From positions 1,240,001-1,304,000 of the forward strand of contig NZ_CP019070.1 in assembly GCF_001956695.1 (NCBI RefSeq): a stretch of 64,000 nt of DNA, read 5' to 3'. The translations under genes and the position numbers were made by a program. Below, piece by piece: positions 53,052 through 62,441 of this stretch. Numbering within the stretch: the stretch's first letter is position 1; each line of letters opens with the position of its first letter. The stretch is from Poseidonibacter parvus. GTDB lineage: Bacteria; Campylobacterota; Campylobacteria; Campylobacterales; Arcobacteraceae. A model generated the notes under the pieces. It saw only the letters and a list, made by a program, of their open reading frames with translations, had not been told where the DNA came from and searched no databases.

Positions 53052-54113
53052 ATTTGGAATAAAATACATAACACTTTCGTATATACCTTCCATATAATGC
53101 CGTATAAAGACCTTATAATCATTTCTAATTTCTAGTACTATTTGTGGTACTTTGTACCAATCTTGGGCTTTATGATAGATACAAATGGCAAGAATAGGGT
53201 GATATTTTAATATAGTTTGTTTTGAACCCATAATTGCATCTTGCTCTGCACCTTCAATATCAAGTTTTATAAAATCTACTTTTTCTTTTATTAGATTATC
53301 TAAAGTGTTTATATCTTCAGCTTGATAGTCATGGTAGCAATTATCTTTTACTTCTTGTTCTTGTATAGCCTTAATCTCTTCTTTTCCTAATCCACAGTTT
53401 ATGAACTTTATATCTCTTTGATTTGGAAAGTTTTTTTTAGCAATTCCTATATGTAAATTATTTGGTTCAATACAATATATTTTATTATAGTCAGGAAATT
53501 CTTTTATTATTTGAGGAAGAGTATCTCCAATATAAGCTCCACCATCAACGAAGTTTATATTTTCAATTTTAGGAATGATATCTTTATCGAAATATTGTTC
53601 TTCATGATTATTAGTAAAACCCTCCATAAAGTCTAAATCAAATGATATTTTAAAGTTGATTACTTTAGTAAATACTTCTTTTGATTTTTCATCTTCTAAT
53701 AAATCATAAGTTTGTTTGTATTTTGATTCATTTTTTAGAAAATCTTCTTTAAAATCCATAATAAAAGGAGGGTGAACTAAATCAAGTTTTGAATATTTTA
53801 TAAGTGCAAGATAGTTAAAGTGTGTATATCCTAGCTCATCTAGTTTATTTTTTACTTCAAGAGGACTTCCTGATGCAGTTACAAGAATAATAGAGTCTTT
53901 AGGAACTTCTTCAATTTGTAGAATAGATTTTTTTCTAGAAGTATGAACTCTTGAAAAATCATCGATAATACCATCAACTTCAATTTGTTTTGCTACGCAT
54001 TTACCAAGCTTATTGATTCCTAGAATATATTTCTTTATTTTTGAATCAGAGATAAAAAGTTCAACTAACTTTTTATCTTTTTCATTAATATAATCAAGTC
54101 CTACTAAATTCAT
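53046..54113 (-). CDS. FkbM-family methyltransferase
   Basis: The 355-residue protein has an N-terminal domain of about 150 residues (with KKYILGINKLGKCVAKQIEVDG, a possible nucleotide-binding fold). A C-terminal FkbM methyltransferase domain follows: the SAM-binding loop FVDGGAYIGDTLPQII, the acidic strand IYCIEPNNLHI, and VDFIKLDIEGAEQDAIMG. Such proteins often O-methylate sugars or glycan components. It starts three bases after the stop of the DUF234 gene. No glycan cluster surrounds it, so the acceptor is unknown. Confidence 0.87.
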   Translation of the reverse strand: MNLVGLDYINEKDKKLVELFISDSKIKKYILGINKLGKCVAKQIEVDGIIDDFSRVHTSRKKSILQIEEVPKDSIILVTASGSPLEVKNKLDELGYTHFNYLALIKYSKLDLVHPPFIMDFKEDFLKNESKYKQTYDLLEDEKSKEVFTKVINFKISFDLDFMEGFTNNHEEQYFDKDIIPKIENINFVDGGAYIGDTLPQIIKEFPDYNKIYCIEPNNLHIGIAKKNFPNQRDIKFINCGLGKEEIKAIQEQEVKDNCYHDYQAEDINTLDNLIKEKVDFIKLDIEGAEQDAIMGSKQTILKYHPILAICIYHKAQDWYKVPQIVLEIRNDYKVFIRHYMEGIYESVMYFIPNK

Positions 54114-54116
54114 ATA

Positions 54117-54929
54117 TTAATCTTCAAGTAAAAGTTTAAAACTTTTTTCTGTATACAGTTTTAAAGTATCACCTTTTAAAGATTTTAATTCATTTGAAAA
54201 ACCAGTTTTTGTAAATAGTACAAAGATATCAGGTTCAAAACCTATTTCTTTACAAGTATTTTTTAAATTTGTAAGTTCACTTTTTTTAACTTTTGAGTTT
54301 GAATATTTACAAGAGGCTGCTATTAATTTTCCTGATGTTGTTCTTGCTATTAAATCAATATTATTGTTTTCATCCCAATATTTACCACTATTTTTTAACT
54401 TATCATCTTTATAAAGATCTGTTAGTAATTCAAGACATAATTCTTCAAAAACAAAATCTGTAAATTCAGCTTCTCTGTTTTCATAGTTTTTATAAAACTC
54501 TTCATACTTACCTTCTTTAATTCCTTTATAAATTGGAGAAATAAAAGCATACCAAAATCTTAAAAATGGAGTTGTAAATAATAGCTTTTTAGCAACTTTA
54601 TTATCACCTCTTTGATTTGTGATAAAGTGTTGTGAAGCTTCAACTTCAATAACTCCACGTTCACTTAATTTTTCAACACATTTCATACCTTCTTCAAAGC
54701 TTACAAAAGCTCTTTTAAAAGATGTAGTTGTTCTTCTATCACCAAGTGCTATTCCACTTAAAATGGCTTGGTCAACATTATAACCACCTGTAAAAAGTGT
54801 AAGTTCATTTTTTAAGTATGAGTATTTGTTTAAAATTTCTTTTTCAATTAATTCTTTTAAAGGAATAGTTGTATCAATTTTTATATCTAAACCTCCAAAG
54901 ATTGTGAAGTATTTAATGGCAGTTTCCAT
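54117..54929 (-). CDS. DUF234-family protein, possible PD-(D/E)XK nuclease
   Basis: A 270-residue protein in the form found as the C-terminal partner of archaeal-type ATPases. A winged-helix N-terminal half (AFVSFEEGMKCVEKLSERGVIEVEASQ) is followed by FLRFWYAFISPIYKGIKEGKYEEFY, then a nuclease-like core with NIDLIARTTSGKLIAASCKY (Asp...Lys). Coding sequence continues in frame upstream of the ATG for 23 codons (DDATKKQFKKFCEKNKPKD) to an ATC at 54998-54996 behind AAAGGA, so the true start may be there on a non-standard codon. It follows yaiI by about 90 bases. Confidence 0.8.
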   Translation of the reverse strand: METAIKYFTIFGGLDIKIDTTIPLKELIEKEILNKYSYLKNELTLFTGGYNVDQAILSGIALGDRRTTTSFKRAFVSFEEGMKCVEKLSERGVIEVEASQHFITNQRGDNKVAKKLLFTTPFLRFWYAFISPIYKGIKEGKYEEFYKNYENREAEFTDFVFEELCLELLTDLYKDDKLKNSGKYWDENNNIDLIARTTSGKLIAASCKYSNSKVKKSELTNLKNTCKEIGFEPDIFVLFTKTGFSNELKSLKGDTLKLYTEKSFKLLLED

Positions 54930-55021
54930 ATCTTTTGGTTTGTTTTTTTCACAGAACTTTTTGAATTGTTTTTTAGTTGCATCGTCTATTAGTAAGATGG
55001 TAAATCCTTTGTATTATATTT

Positions 55022-55468
55022 CTATTTGTATTTTTGCAAAAAACTGTTTAAAGAGTTTGCAAATTGTTGTGAATCTTTAGCGCTAAAAGCAGCAGGGCCT
55101 TTTGTCATTTCTCCACTATCTCGTATTTCTTGCATAAGGTTTCTGTATGCAAGATACTGTTTTATATTATCTTCTGTATACATAGCACCTCTATGATCAA
55201 TTGCATGTGCTTTTTTAGATATAACTCTATCTGCTAGAGGAATATCTGCTGTTATTACTAAATCATTTTCTTTTAATAGTTCAACGATTTTATTATCAGC
55301 TTCATCGGCTCCTGCTTCTACAATCATATATTTTACATATTGTGATTTTCCTATATTTATTTTTTTATTTGCTATTACAATTGTTTCAAGTTTTAATCTT
55401 TCAATTGCTCTTATAACAATAGGTTTTAAAAGGTTCGGGAAAGCATCTCCATCTATATATAATATCAT
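55022..55468 (-). CDS. YaiI/YqxD (DUF188) family protein
   Basis: The ATG at 55468 gives 148 residues, the usual length; a reading from 55513 adds a basic leader not found in the family. The hallmarks are MILYIDGDAFPNLLKPIVIRA at the start, EAGADEADNKIVELL in the middle and DIPLADRVISKKAHAIDHRG near the end, consistent with a PIN-like fold with clustered acidic residues. Function unproven; a nuclease has been proposed for the family. Its start overlaps the end of the upstream membrane-protein gene by four bases. Confidence 0.85.
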   Translation of the reverse strand: MILYIDGDAFPNLLKPIVIRAIERLKLETIVIANKKINIGKSQYVKYMIVEAGADEADNKIVELLKENDLVITADIPLADRVISKKAHAIDHRGAMYTEDNIKQYLAYRNLMQEIRDSGEMTKGPAAFSAKDSQQFANSLNSFLQKYK

Positions 55469-56205
55469 AATTTTTCTCTTTTTATTTTTTGTAAATTCCG
55501 TAATCTTTGCCATTTTATTTTATTAAATTGTCTATAAATAAGTAAACATCCAATATCAAAACCAAAGTAAAAAACGCTGATTCCACTTGGTGGATTTGCA
55601 CTACTTATAAATGTAATCTTATCAAACCAAACCTCTGGCCAAACCCAACATTCAAAGTATGTTCCTAAAAGTTCTAAGTAAACTATCATAAAAAACATAA
55701 CAAGAAAGAAAAGTTTTGTATGTGGCTTTTTATTTAGTAAATAAATAATTACTAACATACAAATAAAACCAAATACATCATTTGCAAAGATTAACCATGC
55801 TGTTGAGTATATTATCATTAATACATAAAGTATTTTGATAACTAGCTCTTTATTCTCTTTTAAAACAGCTTCTTTTGAAATATAAAAAACTCCTGCATAT
55901 ATAATACTATGTCCCAAAGGAACATAAAAAGGCAGGTTTTCTAGTCTATAAGTATACATACCAAGAACAAGAGAAAAAAACACTTCACCAAAAAATGCTA
56001 AAATAAGACCATAAAGCATAAGCTTTTTTATTTTTGCAGATACTTTAAAATATATCCATATAAAAGTAATAAGTGTAATAAAATTAGCTATAAATTGACT
56101 ATTAATAAATTTATTTGAAATATCTTTACTATCTAGAAAAAGTCCTAAGAAGAGTGCAAATAATACAGGTAAATAAATATGTGAATATTTATACTTATAC
56201 ATCAA
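55465..56205 (-). CDS. Multi-spanning membrane protein, unknown
   Basis: A 246-residue protein with about seven hydrophobic helices. Distinctive features are a NLPFYVPLGHSIIYAGVFY segment and an aromatic-rich LLGTYFECWVWPEVW stretch followed by SANPPSGISVFYFGFD. I cannot name a family. It overlaps both neighbours by four bases (EnvC-like gene upstream, yaiI downstream), so it belongs to the same transcript as the ftsEX genes. Confidence 0.7.
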   Translation of the reverse strand: MMYKYKYSHIYLPVLFALFLGLFLDSKDISNKFINSQFIANFITLITFIWIYFKVSAKIKKLMLYGLILAFFGEVFFSLVLGMYTYRLENLPFYVPLGHSIIYAGVFYISKEAVLKENKELVIKILYVLMIIYSTAWLIFANDVFGFICMLVIIYLLNKKPHTKLFFLVMFFMIVYLELLGTYFECWVWPEVWFDKITFISSANPPSGISVFYFGFDIGCLLIYRQFNKIKWQRLRNLQKIKREKL

Positions 56206-57548
56206 ATTCTAAATAAATCTTTTGGGTTAATATGTGCTGAATTTTTTGTTGCTTGAAATGTTAAGTTTTTGTTCACTCTTCCTACTACATAACCTTTTTT
56301 AATCCATTTACCAACCTTTAGTGTTGGTGCAATTTCATCTAAATGTGAATAAATAGTATGTAGTCCATTTTCATGTTGTATTATCACAACATTTTCAAGC
56401 ATTCCTGAGTTCTTCTTTGCATATACTACTTTTCCATTTAAAACAGATACAACCTTTGCTTTTGGTCTTTTTGTCTTTAAAACAATAGATTCATTGAATA
56501 GTTTAATTTTATAAATAGGGTCATAATATGTTCCAAACTTTTTAACTACATTAAAAGATTTTAATGGAGCTATTGTTCTTTTACCTCTATATCTAACAAC
56601 TTTAACACCTGAAGTAGAAGAACCTATTTTCTTTACATCCAAGTTTAAATTTTTAGCATATTTTTGGTTTCTTACTTCTGCTGTTTGAATTGTTTCTTCT
56701 TTTGCTTGCGTTTTACTTTTGCTTTTACTTTTCTTTGCATTTCTTCTTTTTTTCGCTTCTGCTTTTTTCTTTTTTAATGCAAGAAGTCTTTGAATTTTTG
56801 CTCTTCTAATTCTTTCTTTTTTTAGTTCTGCTTCTTTTAAAATATTTAAATTTGATAAAAGTTTTTTAAGTGATTCTTGCTGTTCTACAACTTTTTTTAA
56901 TTCTTTTTGATATGACTTGTGTTGATCTTCTAAATTAACTAAAGACTTAGAGTGCTTATTTTTTAGAGTATTTAATGTCTTTTTTGTTTTCTTTCTTTTT
57001 TCAATATAAGAAGAGATTTTTTCAATTTTCTTTTTATTTATTTTTGTATTGTTTGTTAGTAAATCATAGTTATTATCAAGTTTTAAAATTTGATCTTTAG
57101 AATTTTCTGAAAGAATAGTATATATCTCGCTATCAATTAACTCTCCTAGCGTATTTTTAGAAGCTAATTTGAGTGCAATAGAGGTAGAAAAGTCTTCAAT
57201 AATAGTATCAACTATTTGTTCTTCGTTACCTTTTTTTTCTTTTATTAAGTTTGAAGATTTTGTTCTTAGTTGAGCAAGTTTTGATTTTGATTCTTCTAAT
57301 AAAACTTCATGTTCATTAATATCTGAGTTTACTTTTTTTATATCTTTTTCTAACTTAATAATATTTTTATTTTGATCTGCAATTTTATTTGCAAGAGATT
57401 TTACTTTTTGTGATGTTTGTTTCTTCTTTGATGCACTTTTATTTAAGTTACTTTTATTACTTTTAATTTTTTTATCAATTACTTGTGTTGATGAAAATGA
57501 AATACTACTAAAAATAAATAGCAGTAAGAATAATATTTTATTCATCAT
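56202..57548 (-). CDS. EnvC-like murein hydrolase activator (degenerate LytM)
   Basis: A signal peptide (MMNKILFLLLFIFSSISFSS) is followed by long coiled coils (residues 30-130 and 170-270), a Lys/Ala/Arg-rich stretch, and a C-terminal LytM/M23 domain. The M23 zinc site is incomplete: YSHLD retains one histidine of the HxH motif, but the upstream HxxxD and the final HxHF segment are absent (LTFQATKN). Such domains do not cut peptidoglycan themselves but activate amidases at the division site. Directly downstream of ftsE and ftsX, as expected for an FtsEX partner. Confidence 0.88.
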   Translation of the reverse strand: MMNKILFLLLFIFSSISFSSTQVIDKKIKSNKSNLNKSASKKKQTSQKVKSLANKIADQNKNIIKLEKDIKKVNSDINEHEVLLEESKSKLAQLRTKSSNLIKEKKGNEEQIVDTIIEDFSTSIALKLASKNTLGELIDSEIYTILSENSKDQILKLDNNYDLLTNNTKINKKKIEKISSYIEKRKKTKKTLNTLKNKHSKSLVNLEDQHKSYQKELKKVVEQQESLKKLLSNLNILKEAELKKERIRRAKIQRLLALKKKKAEAKKRRNAKKSKSKSKTQAKEETIQTAEVRNQKYAKNLNLDVKKIGSSTSGVKVVRYRGKRTIAPLKSFNVVKKFGTYYDPIYKIKLFNESIVLKTKRPKAKVVSVLNGKVVYAKKNSGMLENVVIIQHENGLHTIYSHLDEIAPTLKVGKWIKKGYVVGRVNKNLTFQATKNSAHINPKDLFRI

Positions 57549-58356
57549 TTATTTTATACTTTAACAATACACCAAGTATTGTAAAAATTGAAATAGTAAA
57601 AGATAAAATAAATAGTTTAAATAGTTCATAATTTAAATCAATTTGAACATTTATTATCTCATGTAACTCAATTGGAAATAGCAAAATCATATTATTTGAA
57701 ATATAATATAAGAAAGCACCAACAATTAAGAAAGCTAAAAATGAACTTATAATTGCATAGTTTAAAACAGTAGAGGCACTATATAAAACAGATGCACCAT
57801 GTAATCTTAAAATTGCAATTCTAGTGCTATGTTCATGAAACCATAGTTTAATTTGTTTTGCAATTATTATAATTGCAAAAATTGTAATAATAAAAAATAG
57901 TATAAAAGAGATACTACTTAAAAGAACTAAAAGTAAATAAGTTTGATTATGGTTTTTATAAAAAACTTCTACTTTTCTTATATTTTTATTCTGAAGTAGA
58001 GTTTCTTTTATAGTTTCAAGTTCACTTGTAGTTGGGAAAACTTCTAAATATATTTGATAAAAATGCGGAAGTTTCTTTTTTAATAACTCTACTGAACTAG
58101 TAGATAGATTTGATTTTATGTCATTTATAATTTTTTCATTAGGTAAGGTTTGAATTCTTTCAACTTTTATACCTGCTAATTCATCTATGTTTTCTTTAAT
58201 CAATGGTGTGTTTGTAACTATTACTATTGAATAGTCTCTTGATATTTTCTTCTTGTAATTTTCTACTACATTATCAATTAATAAATATAGTGAAAATGTA
58301 AGAAGCATCGCACATAAAGGAATTAAAAAAGCAAATATATTTTTAAGAAACTTCAT
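57538..58356 (-). CDS. ftsX: Cell division protein FtsX
   Basis: The ATG at 58356 (272 residues) fits best, since AGAGGA lies about ten bases before it; an ATG four codons earlier directly abuts that site. Topology is FtsX-like: one N-terminal helix, a periplasmic domain of about 110 residues (residues 30-145), and three more helices, with WFHEHSTRIAILRLHGAS as the cytoplasmic loop that contacts FtsE. It relays the ATPase state of FtsE to the periplasmic EnvC-like factor. Starts inside the end of ftsE. Confidence 0.88.
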   Translation of the reverse strand: MKFLKNIFAFLIPLCAMLLTFSLYLLIDNVVENYKKKISRDYSIVIVTNTPLIKENIDELAGIKVERIQTLPNEKIINDIKSNLSTSSVELLKKKLPHFYQIYLEVFPTTSELETIKETLLQNKNIRKVEVFYKNHNQTYLLLVLLSSISFILFFIITIFAIIIIAKQIKLWFHEHSTRIAILRLHGASVLYSASTVLNYAIISSFLAFLIVGAFLYYISNNMILLFPIELHEIINVQIDLNYELFKLFILSFTISIFTILGVLLKYKINDE

Positions 58357-59005
58357 ATACCATACCATCCTCTAAAGATAACTGTCTAAATTTTATTCCT
58401 AAGTTTTTAGGAACTCTATGTGTTACAACAACTATTGTAATTCCAAGTTGTTCATTTGCACCTTTTAATAAATTCCATACAACTTCAGCTGAATAATCAT
58501 CAAGATTTCCTGTTGGTTCATCTGCAATGATTATTTTTGGATTATGTGCTAAAGCTCTTGCAACTGCAACTCTTTGTTGCTCTCCACCACTTAATTCGTT
58601 TGGATAATATCCCGCACGATGTGATAGTTTTACATGTGATAGTAGTTTTTTAGCTTGGTCTTTTGATATTTCATTTGAATAGCCATTAATTTTTAATGGA
58701 ATCATAATATTTTCTTCAATTGTATATTCATTTACAAGTTTATAGTCTTGAAAAATTACTCCAATATCTTTTCTTAAAACTCTAAGTCTTTTCCCTTTTA
58801 TACCAAAAACTTCAACACCATCAATTTTTAAACTACCATGTTTTAATGGAATTTCTCCATAAAAAGATTTTAATAAAGTAGATTTCCCACTACCTGAATT
58901 TCCACCAATAAAGATGAATTCTTTTGGTTTAATAGAAAAGTTTCCTTTTTTTATAATATATTTATTATCATCATAAGATAAGTATATATTTTTAGCTTCA
59001 AGCAT
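58343..59005 (-). CDS. ftsE: Cell division ATP-binding protein FtsE
   Basis: A 220-residue ABC ATPase with Walker [11 protein letters not shown] (residues 34-43), [20 protein letters not shown] after it, signature [16 protein letters not shown], and Walker [14 protein letters not shown]. Size and order match FtsE. With FtsX it forms a complex that controls peptidoglycan splitting during division. Its start overlaps the trmB stop by one base (TAATG) and its end overlaps ftsX. Confidence 0.93.
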   Translation of the reverse strand: MLEAKNIYLSYDDNKYIIKKGNFSIKPKEFIFIGGNSGSGKSTLLKSFYGEIPLKHGSLKIDGVEVFGIKGKRLRVLRKDIGVIFQDYKLVNEYTIEENIMIPLKINGYSNEISKDQAKKLLSHVKLSHRAGYYPNELSGGEQQRVAVARALAHNPKIIIADEPTGNLDDYSAEVVWNLLKGANEQLGITIVVVTHRVPKNLGIKFRQLSLEDGMVYEVS

Positions 59006-60195
59006 TAGTTTAGAATCTCTTTTAGCTTTTTATGAGCTTTAATATTTGAGCTTGTTGGAAGAGGTGAACCTTGATAGTAATCTAATTTACCATTTCTAAT
59101 TATTATATATTTACTTACAGGTCTATCAAAATTACCCATTGTAATTTGAATTAAACCAGAATTTTCTTCATTTAGAATTGTAAATAAATCCTCAATATGT
59201 ACAAAGAAATCTTTTTCTACAATTGATTTTGTAGGAAGTTTTGATATCTTTTCTTCATAATTGATTTCAAAATCAAAAGTAAAATCTTTTTCGATTACAA
59301 GTGCTTTATCTTCTGTATGAGATAATAAAACGACATCATAAATGTTTTTACCTTGTTTTTTCCATCTATCTTCATATTTACTTGAAATTTCTAAATCTTT
59401 GTTTATGTCAATTGTAATTTTTCCAGTAGGCAAGTTTGTTAATAACTCAGTACAATAATCAAAATACTTTCTACTATCAGTTCTAAGCTCAAGCGTACCT
59501 TCAACTTTTAAAACTCTTAATGCTTCATTTATAAACTCATTTGAATAGATTCTTCTATGAGGTTTTTTATCCCAAGGAACAGGGAAGTGTACGAATATTC
59601 TTCCTACTTTATTTGAATCAATAAATTCCATGAAAAGTCTTGCATCATAATTTACAATCAATACATTTGTTATATCTTGCATTTTCATTTGTTTTAAAGC
59701 TTGTTCAATTGATGGAGTATGAATTTCTAAACCAATAAATTGAATATTAGGATTATTTTTTGCTTGATGTAAAAGATGCCTTCCGCTACCAAATCCAACT
59801 TCAATTTGTATTTCTTTATCTGTTTGAAATTCATCAACAAAATAGTTGATATCTTTTAAAAACTCTTTTTGAGGTGGAGCTTTTTGATGAATACTATGAG
59901 TATTTGAAAATACAATTGTTGGTTTAATAGAATCTGTATATGCATTTAATGCATCCTTTACAACAGTAATAGGTGCAACTCTTGTTATCTTGTCGATTTT
60001 GATCATTTGATCATCATCTTTATCTTTTAGTGTTAATAAAAAATCTTTGTTTTCATTTTTAACTGCAATTTTATATTCAGTATTTCTTTGGTGTGAGGTA
60101 AAGTTATATGATTTTGCAATAAATTTAAAATCTACACCATCTTTTGAAGATGGTGTATTAATTAATTCTGCTTTGTTAAATACAATATGAGGCAT
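59005..60195 (-). CDS. trmB: tRNA (guanine-N7-)-methyltransferase TrmB, long form
   Basis: The methyltransferase core lies in the middle of this 396-residue protein: IEVGFGSGRHLLHQA (SAM motif), FIGLEIHTPSIEQAL, then VHFPVPWDKKPHRR and the TLELRTDSRKYF segment, all TrmB landmarks. The enzyme makes m7G46 in tRNA. It is longer than most TrmB proteins (about 220-240 residues), having an N-terminal domain of about 120 and a C-terminal domain of about 100 residues, a form seen in Campylobacterota. First gene of the ftsEX unit. Confidence 0.93.
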   Translation of the reverse strand: MPHIVFNKAELINTPSSKDGVDFKFIAKSYNFTSHQRNTEYKIAVKNENKDFLLTLKDKDDDQMIKIDKITRVAPITVVKDALNAYTDSIKPTIVFSNTHSIHQKAPPQKEFLKDINYFVDEFQTDKEIQIEVGFGSGRHLLHQAKNNPNIQFIGLEIHTPSIEQALKQMKMQDITNVLIVNYDARLFMEFIDSNKVGRIFVHFPVPWDKKPHRRIYSNEFINEALRVLKVEGTLELRTDSRKYFDYCTELLTNLPTGKITIDINKDLEISSKYEDRWKKQGKNIYDVVLLSHTEDKALVIEKDFTFDFEINYEEKISKLPTKSIVEKDFFVHIEDLFTILNEENSGLIQITMGNFDRPVSKYIIIRNGKLDYYQGSPLPTSSNIKAHKKLKEILN

Positions 60196-60204
60196 ATTCT
60201 AAAA

Positions 60205-61488
60205 CTACTTTTTTACAGATATTTTTGGAAGAATTAATGATGCATCATCAGTTTTTTCAGACATTAATCCATAAGTATCATTTGCTTGAATTGAATATCT
60301 ATATTCAACTCCTGTTATAATATTATTATCTTCAAATCTTGTATCTCTAACATCTGTAAACTTTTCAGTTTTTGATTCGAAGAAATTTAACATTGTTTTT
60401 TTATAAACATTATATGAAATAGCTCTATTATCAGCAGCTGTCCAATTTAAAATTGCTTTTGAACCTTGAATTTGAGCTAATGTAATAGTTGGTTTCCCTG
60501 GTTTATTTAAACTAGTACCTTTAACTGCATCAATTTTTGATGAACTTTTTAAGTTGTCTTTATCAACTGCTATTACTTTATAAAAATACTCTTTTCCATC
60601 TTCATCAACTTTATCAGTGTAAACAAAAGTATTTTTATTAACTTCTTTTACTTTTGAAAAACCAAAAGATTTAATAGAACTTCTATGAATTTCATATTTT
60701 AATACATCATGTGTTGATGATGCGTCCCAAGATACTAATATTTTTTTAGGTTCAGTTGTTGTTGCTGCTAAGTTTTGAACACCCATTGGTAAAGCTTTTG
60801 TTTTAGCTGTTACAACTTCACTAGGCTTTGTTGAAACATCTTCAAAAGTATAAGCAGTAACTCTATATTTAAAAGTTTCATTATTATCTAAACTATCATC
60901 GATATATTCAGATTGAAGTCTTCCTTTTACTTTTTCTTCAGTATTCCATTCATTTAGTGTTGAGTTGAATTTTTCAATTTTATAATATTCAACTCTTAAA
61001 TCAGGATGCGGTCTCCAAATAACTTTAATTCTATTTGGTAAATCTGATAATGCTTGAACAAAACTAACAGGAACTATTCTTGGTAGAGTTTGTGTTATGT
61101 ATGCACTTGTAGTATTTGATTCTACGCCATTAGCAGCTTTAGAAGAAATTTGGTAAACATATTTTGTATTTGGTTCAAGTTCCGTATCAACGAAATGAGT
61201 AGCATATTTATTTTTTACAGTATCAATAAGCTTAAGTCTTCTACCATCTTTGTGCATATTAGCTCTGTAAAAATTATAACCAATAACTCTAGGATCTTCT
61301 ACTTTTTTCCATTCAAAAGCAATTGCTGTCATATCAGAAATTGATTTTAATGTTGTGTTGTCAATAATTTCTAGTGTTTCATCAATTTTTGGTTTTGCTG
61401 GTGTATTTAAATTATTGTTTAAGTTATTACAACCACTAAGTAAAAGAAGTAAAGCTGTTAATGATGTTGTTTGCATCAATTTTGTCAT
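60205..61488 (-). CDS. Lipoprotein with fibronectin type III domains
   Basis: GGAG eight bases upstream supports the ATG at 61488. A lipobox (LLLLLSGC, Cys20) marks a lipoprotein. Four fibronectin type III domains follow at intervals of about 95 residues, each with the Trp/Tyr pattern (AFEWKKVEDPRVIGYNFYRA; IKVIWRPHPDLRVEYYKIEKF; ILVSWDASSTHDVLKYEIHRS; AILNWTAADNRAISYNVYKK). The role is probably structural or in binding at the cell envelope. The gene starts inside the last 53 bases of the pseudouridine synthase gene. Confidence 0.9.
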   Translation of the reverse strand: MTKLMQTTSLTALLLLLSGCNNLNNNLNTPAKPKIDETLEIIDNTTLKSISDMTAIAFEWKKVEDPRVIGYNFYRANMHKDGRRLKLIDTVKNKYATHFVDTELEPNTKYVYQISSKAANGVESNTTSAYITQTLPRIVPVSFVQALSDLPNRIKVIWRPHPDLRVEYYKIEKFNSTLNEWNTEEKVKGRLQSEYIDDSLDNNETFKYRVTAYTFEDVSTKPSEVVTAKTKALPMGVQNLAATTTEPKKILVSWDASSTHDVLKYEIHRSSIKSFGFSKVKEVNKNTFVYTDKVDEDGKEYFYKVIAVDKDNLKSSSKIDAVKGTSLNKPGKPTITLAQIQGSKAILNWTAADNRAISYNVYKKTMLNFFESKTEKFTDVRDTRFEDNNIITGVEYRYSIQANDTYGLMSEKTDDASLILPKISVKK

Positions 61489-62422
61489 GTATGTTCTCCA
61501 TTTGAAAATGTTTTTTTAAAAATTCATTCATGTCATCTGGTAAATCCGCTTTAAATGTCATTAACTCTCCGCTTCTTGGATGAATTAAATACAGATTATA
61601 TGCATGTAAATAAAATCTATTTATTGTATTTAAATCGCCCTTAAAACCATATAAATTATCACCGAGTATGTGCCTATTCATCGAACTTAAGTGAACTCTT
61701 ATTTGATGAGTTCTACCTGTGAATAATTTCGCTGCAATTAATTCAAAATTTTCATTTTTTGATAGATCAATTTTTTTAAATGCTGACTTTGCATTTCTTC
61801 CATTTTCTTCAATTGACATTTTAAGTCTATTATTTGCATTTCTTCCAATTGGTTTATCTACTATTACATCATCTTTTAAAGGTAAATCAGTAATAGCAAG
61901 GTAATATCTACCCATTGTTTTATCTTGCAATTGTTCTGATAAAAGTGCGTGTGCTTCGTTTGTCTTTGCAACAACCATAACGCCAGTTGTTCCTTTATCT
62001 AGTCTATGAACAATTCCATGTCTTTCTTCGCCACTAATAGTGGAAAGGGATATTTTTTTCAATTTTAACCAATCAACTAGTGTTGCATCTTTTACACTTG
62101 GTGCATCATGAATTGTTAAATTTGCAGGTTTATTTAATACTAAAATATCTTCATCTTCATAAATTATTTTTACATCTTTGCCTTCTAAAGATTTCTTAAT
62201 AAATTCTTCATCTTTTACTGGATTTATTTCTGCTTGTGGAAAATGAACATCGATTATTTGATTTTCTTTAAGTTTTAAACCTGATTTTACAACAGTTTTA
62301 CCATCTACTTTTACAAACTCTTTTTTTATAAGTTGTTCTATTTGATTTCTTGAAGCATCAATTTGTGATGCTAAGAATTTATCTAATCTATTTGCTTCTT
62401 GAACAATAAAATTTTTATACAT
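61436..62422 (-). CDS. RluA-family 23S rRNA pseudouridine synthase
   Basis: Starting at the ATG at 62422, with AAAGAG upstream, the protein has 328 residues; a GTG six codons earlier is less likely. An S4 RNA-binding domain (RLDKFLASQIDASRNQIEQLIKK) is followed by the synthase domain with the RluA motif HRLDKGTTGVMVVAKT, in which the aspartate is the catalytic residue. FTGRTHQIRVHLSSMNRHILGDNLYG is the RluC/RluD-like second motif. Which uridines it modifies is not decided by the sequence; S4-containing members include RluC and RluD. Confidence 0.93.
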   Translation of the reverse strand: MYKNFIVQEANRLDKFLASQIDASRNQIEQLIKKEFVKVDGKTVVKSGLKLKENQIIDVHFPQAEINPVKDEEFIKKSLEGKDVKIIYEDEDILVLNKPANLTIHDAPSVKDATLVDWLKLKKISLSTISGEERHGIVHRLDKGTTGVMVVAKTNEAHALLSEQLQDKTMGRYYLAITDLPLKDDVIVDKPIGRNANNRLKMSIEENGRNAKSAFKKIDLSKNENFELIAAKLFTGRTHQIRVHLSSMNRHILGDNLYGFKGDLNTINRFYLHAYNLYLIHPRSGELMTFKADLPDDMNEFLKKHFQMENIHDKIDANNIINSFTSFT

Positions 62423-62441
62423 TTTTAGATACTCTTTCACT

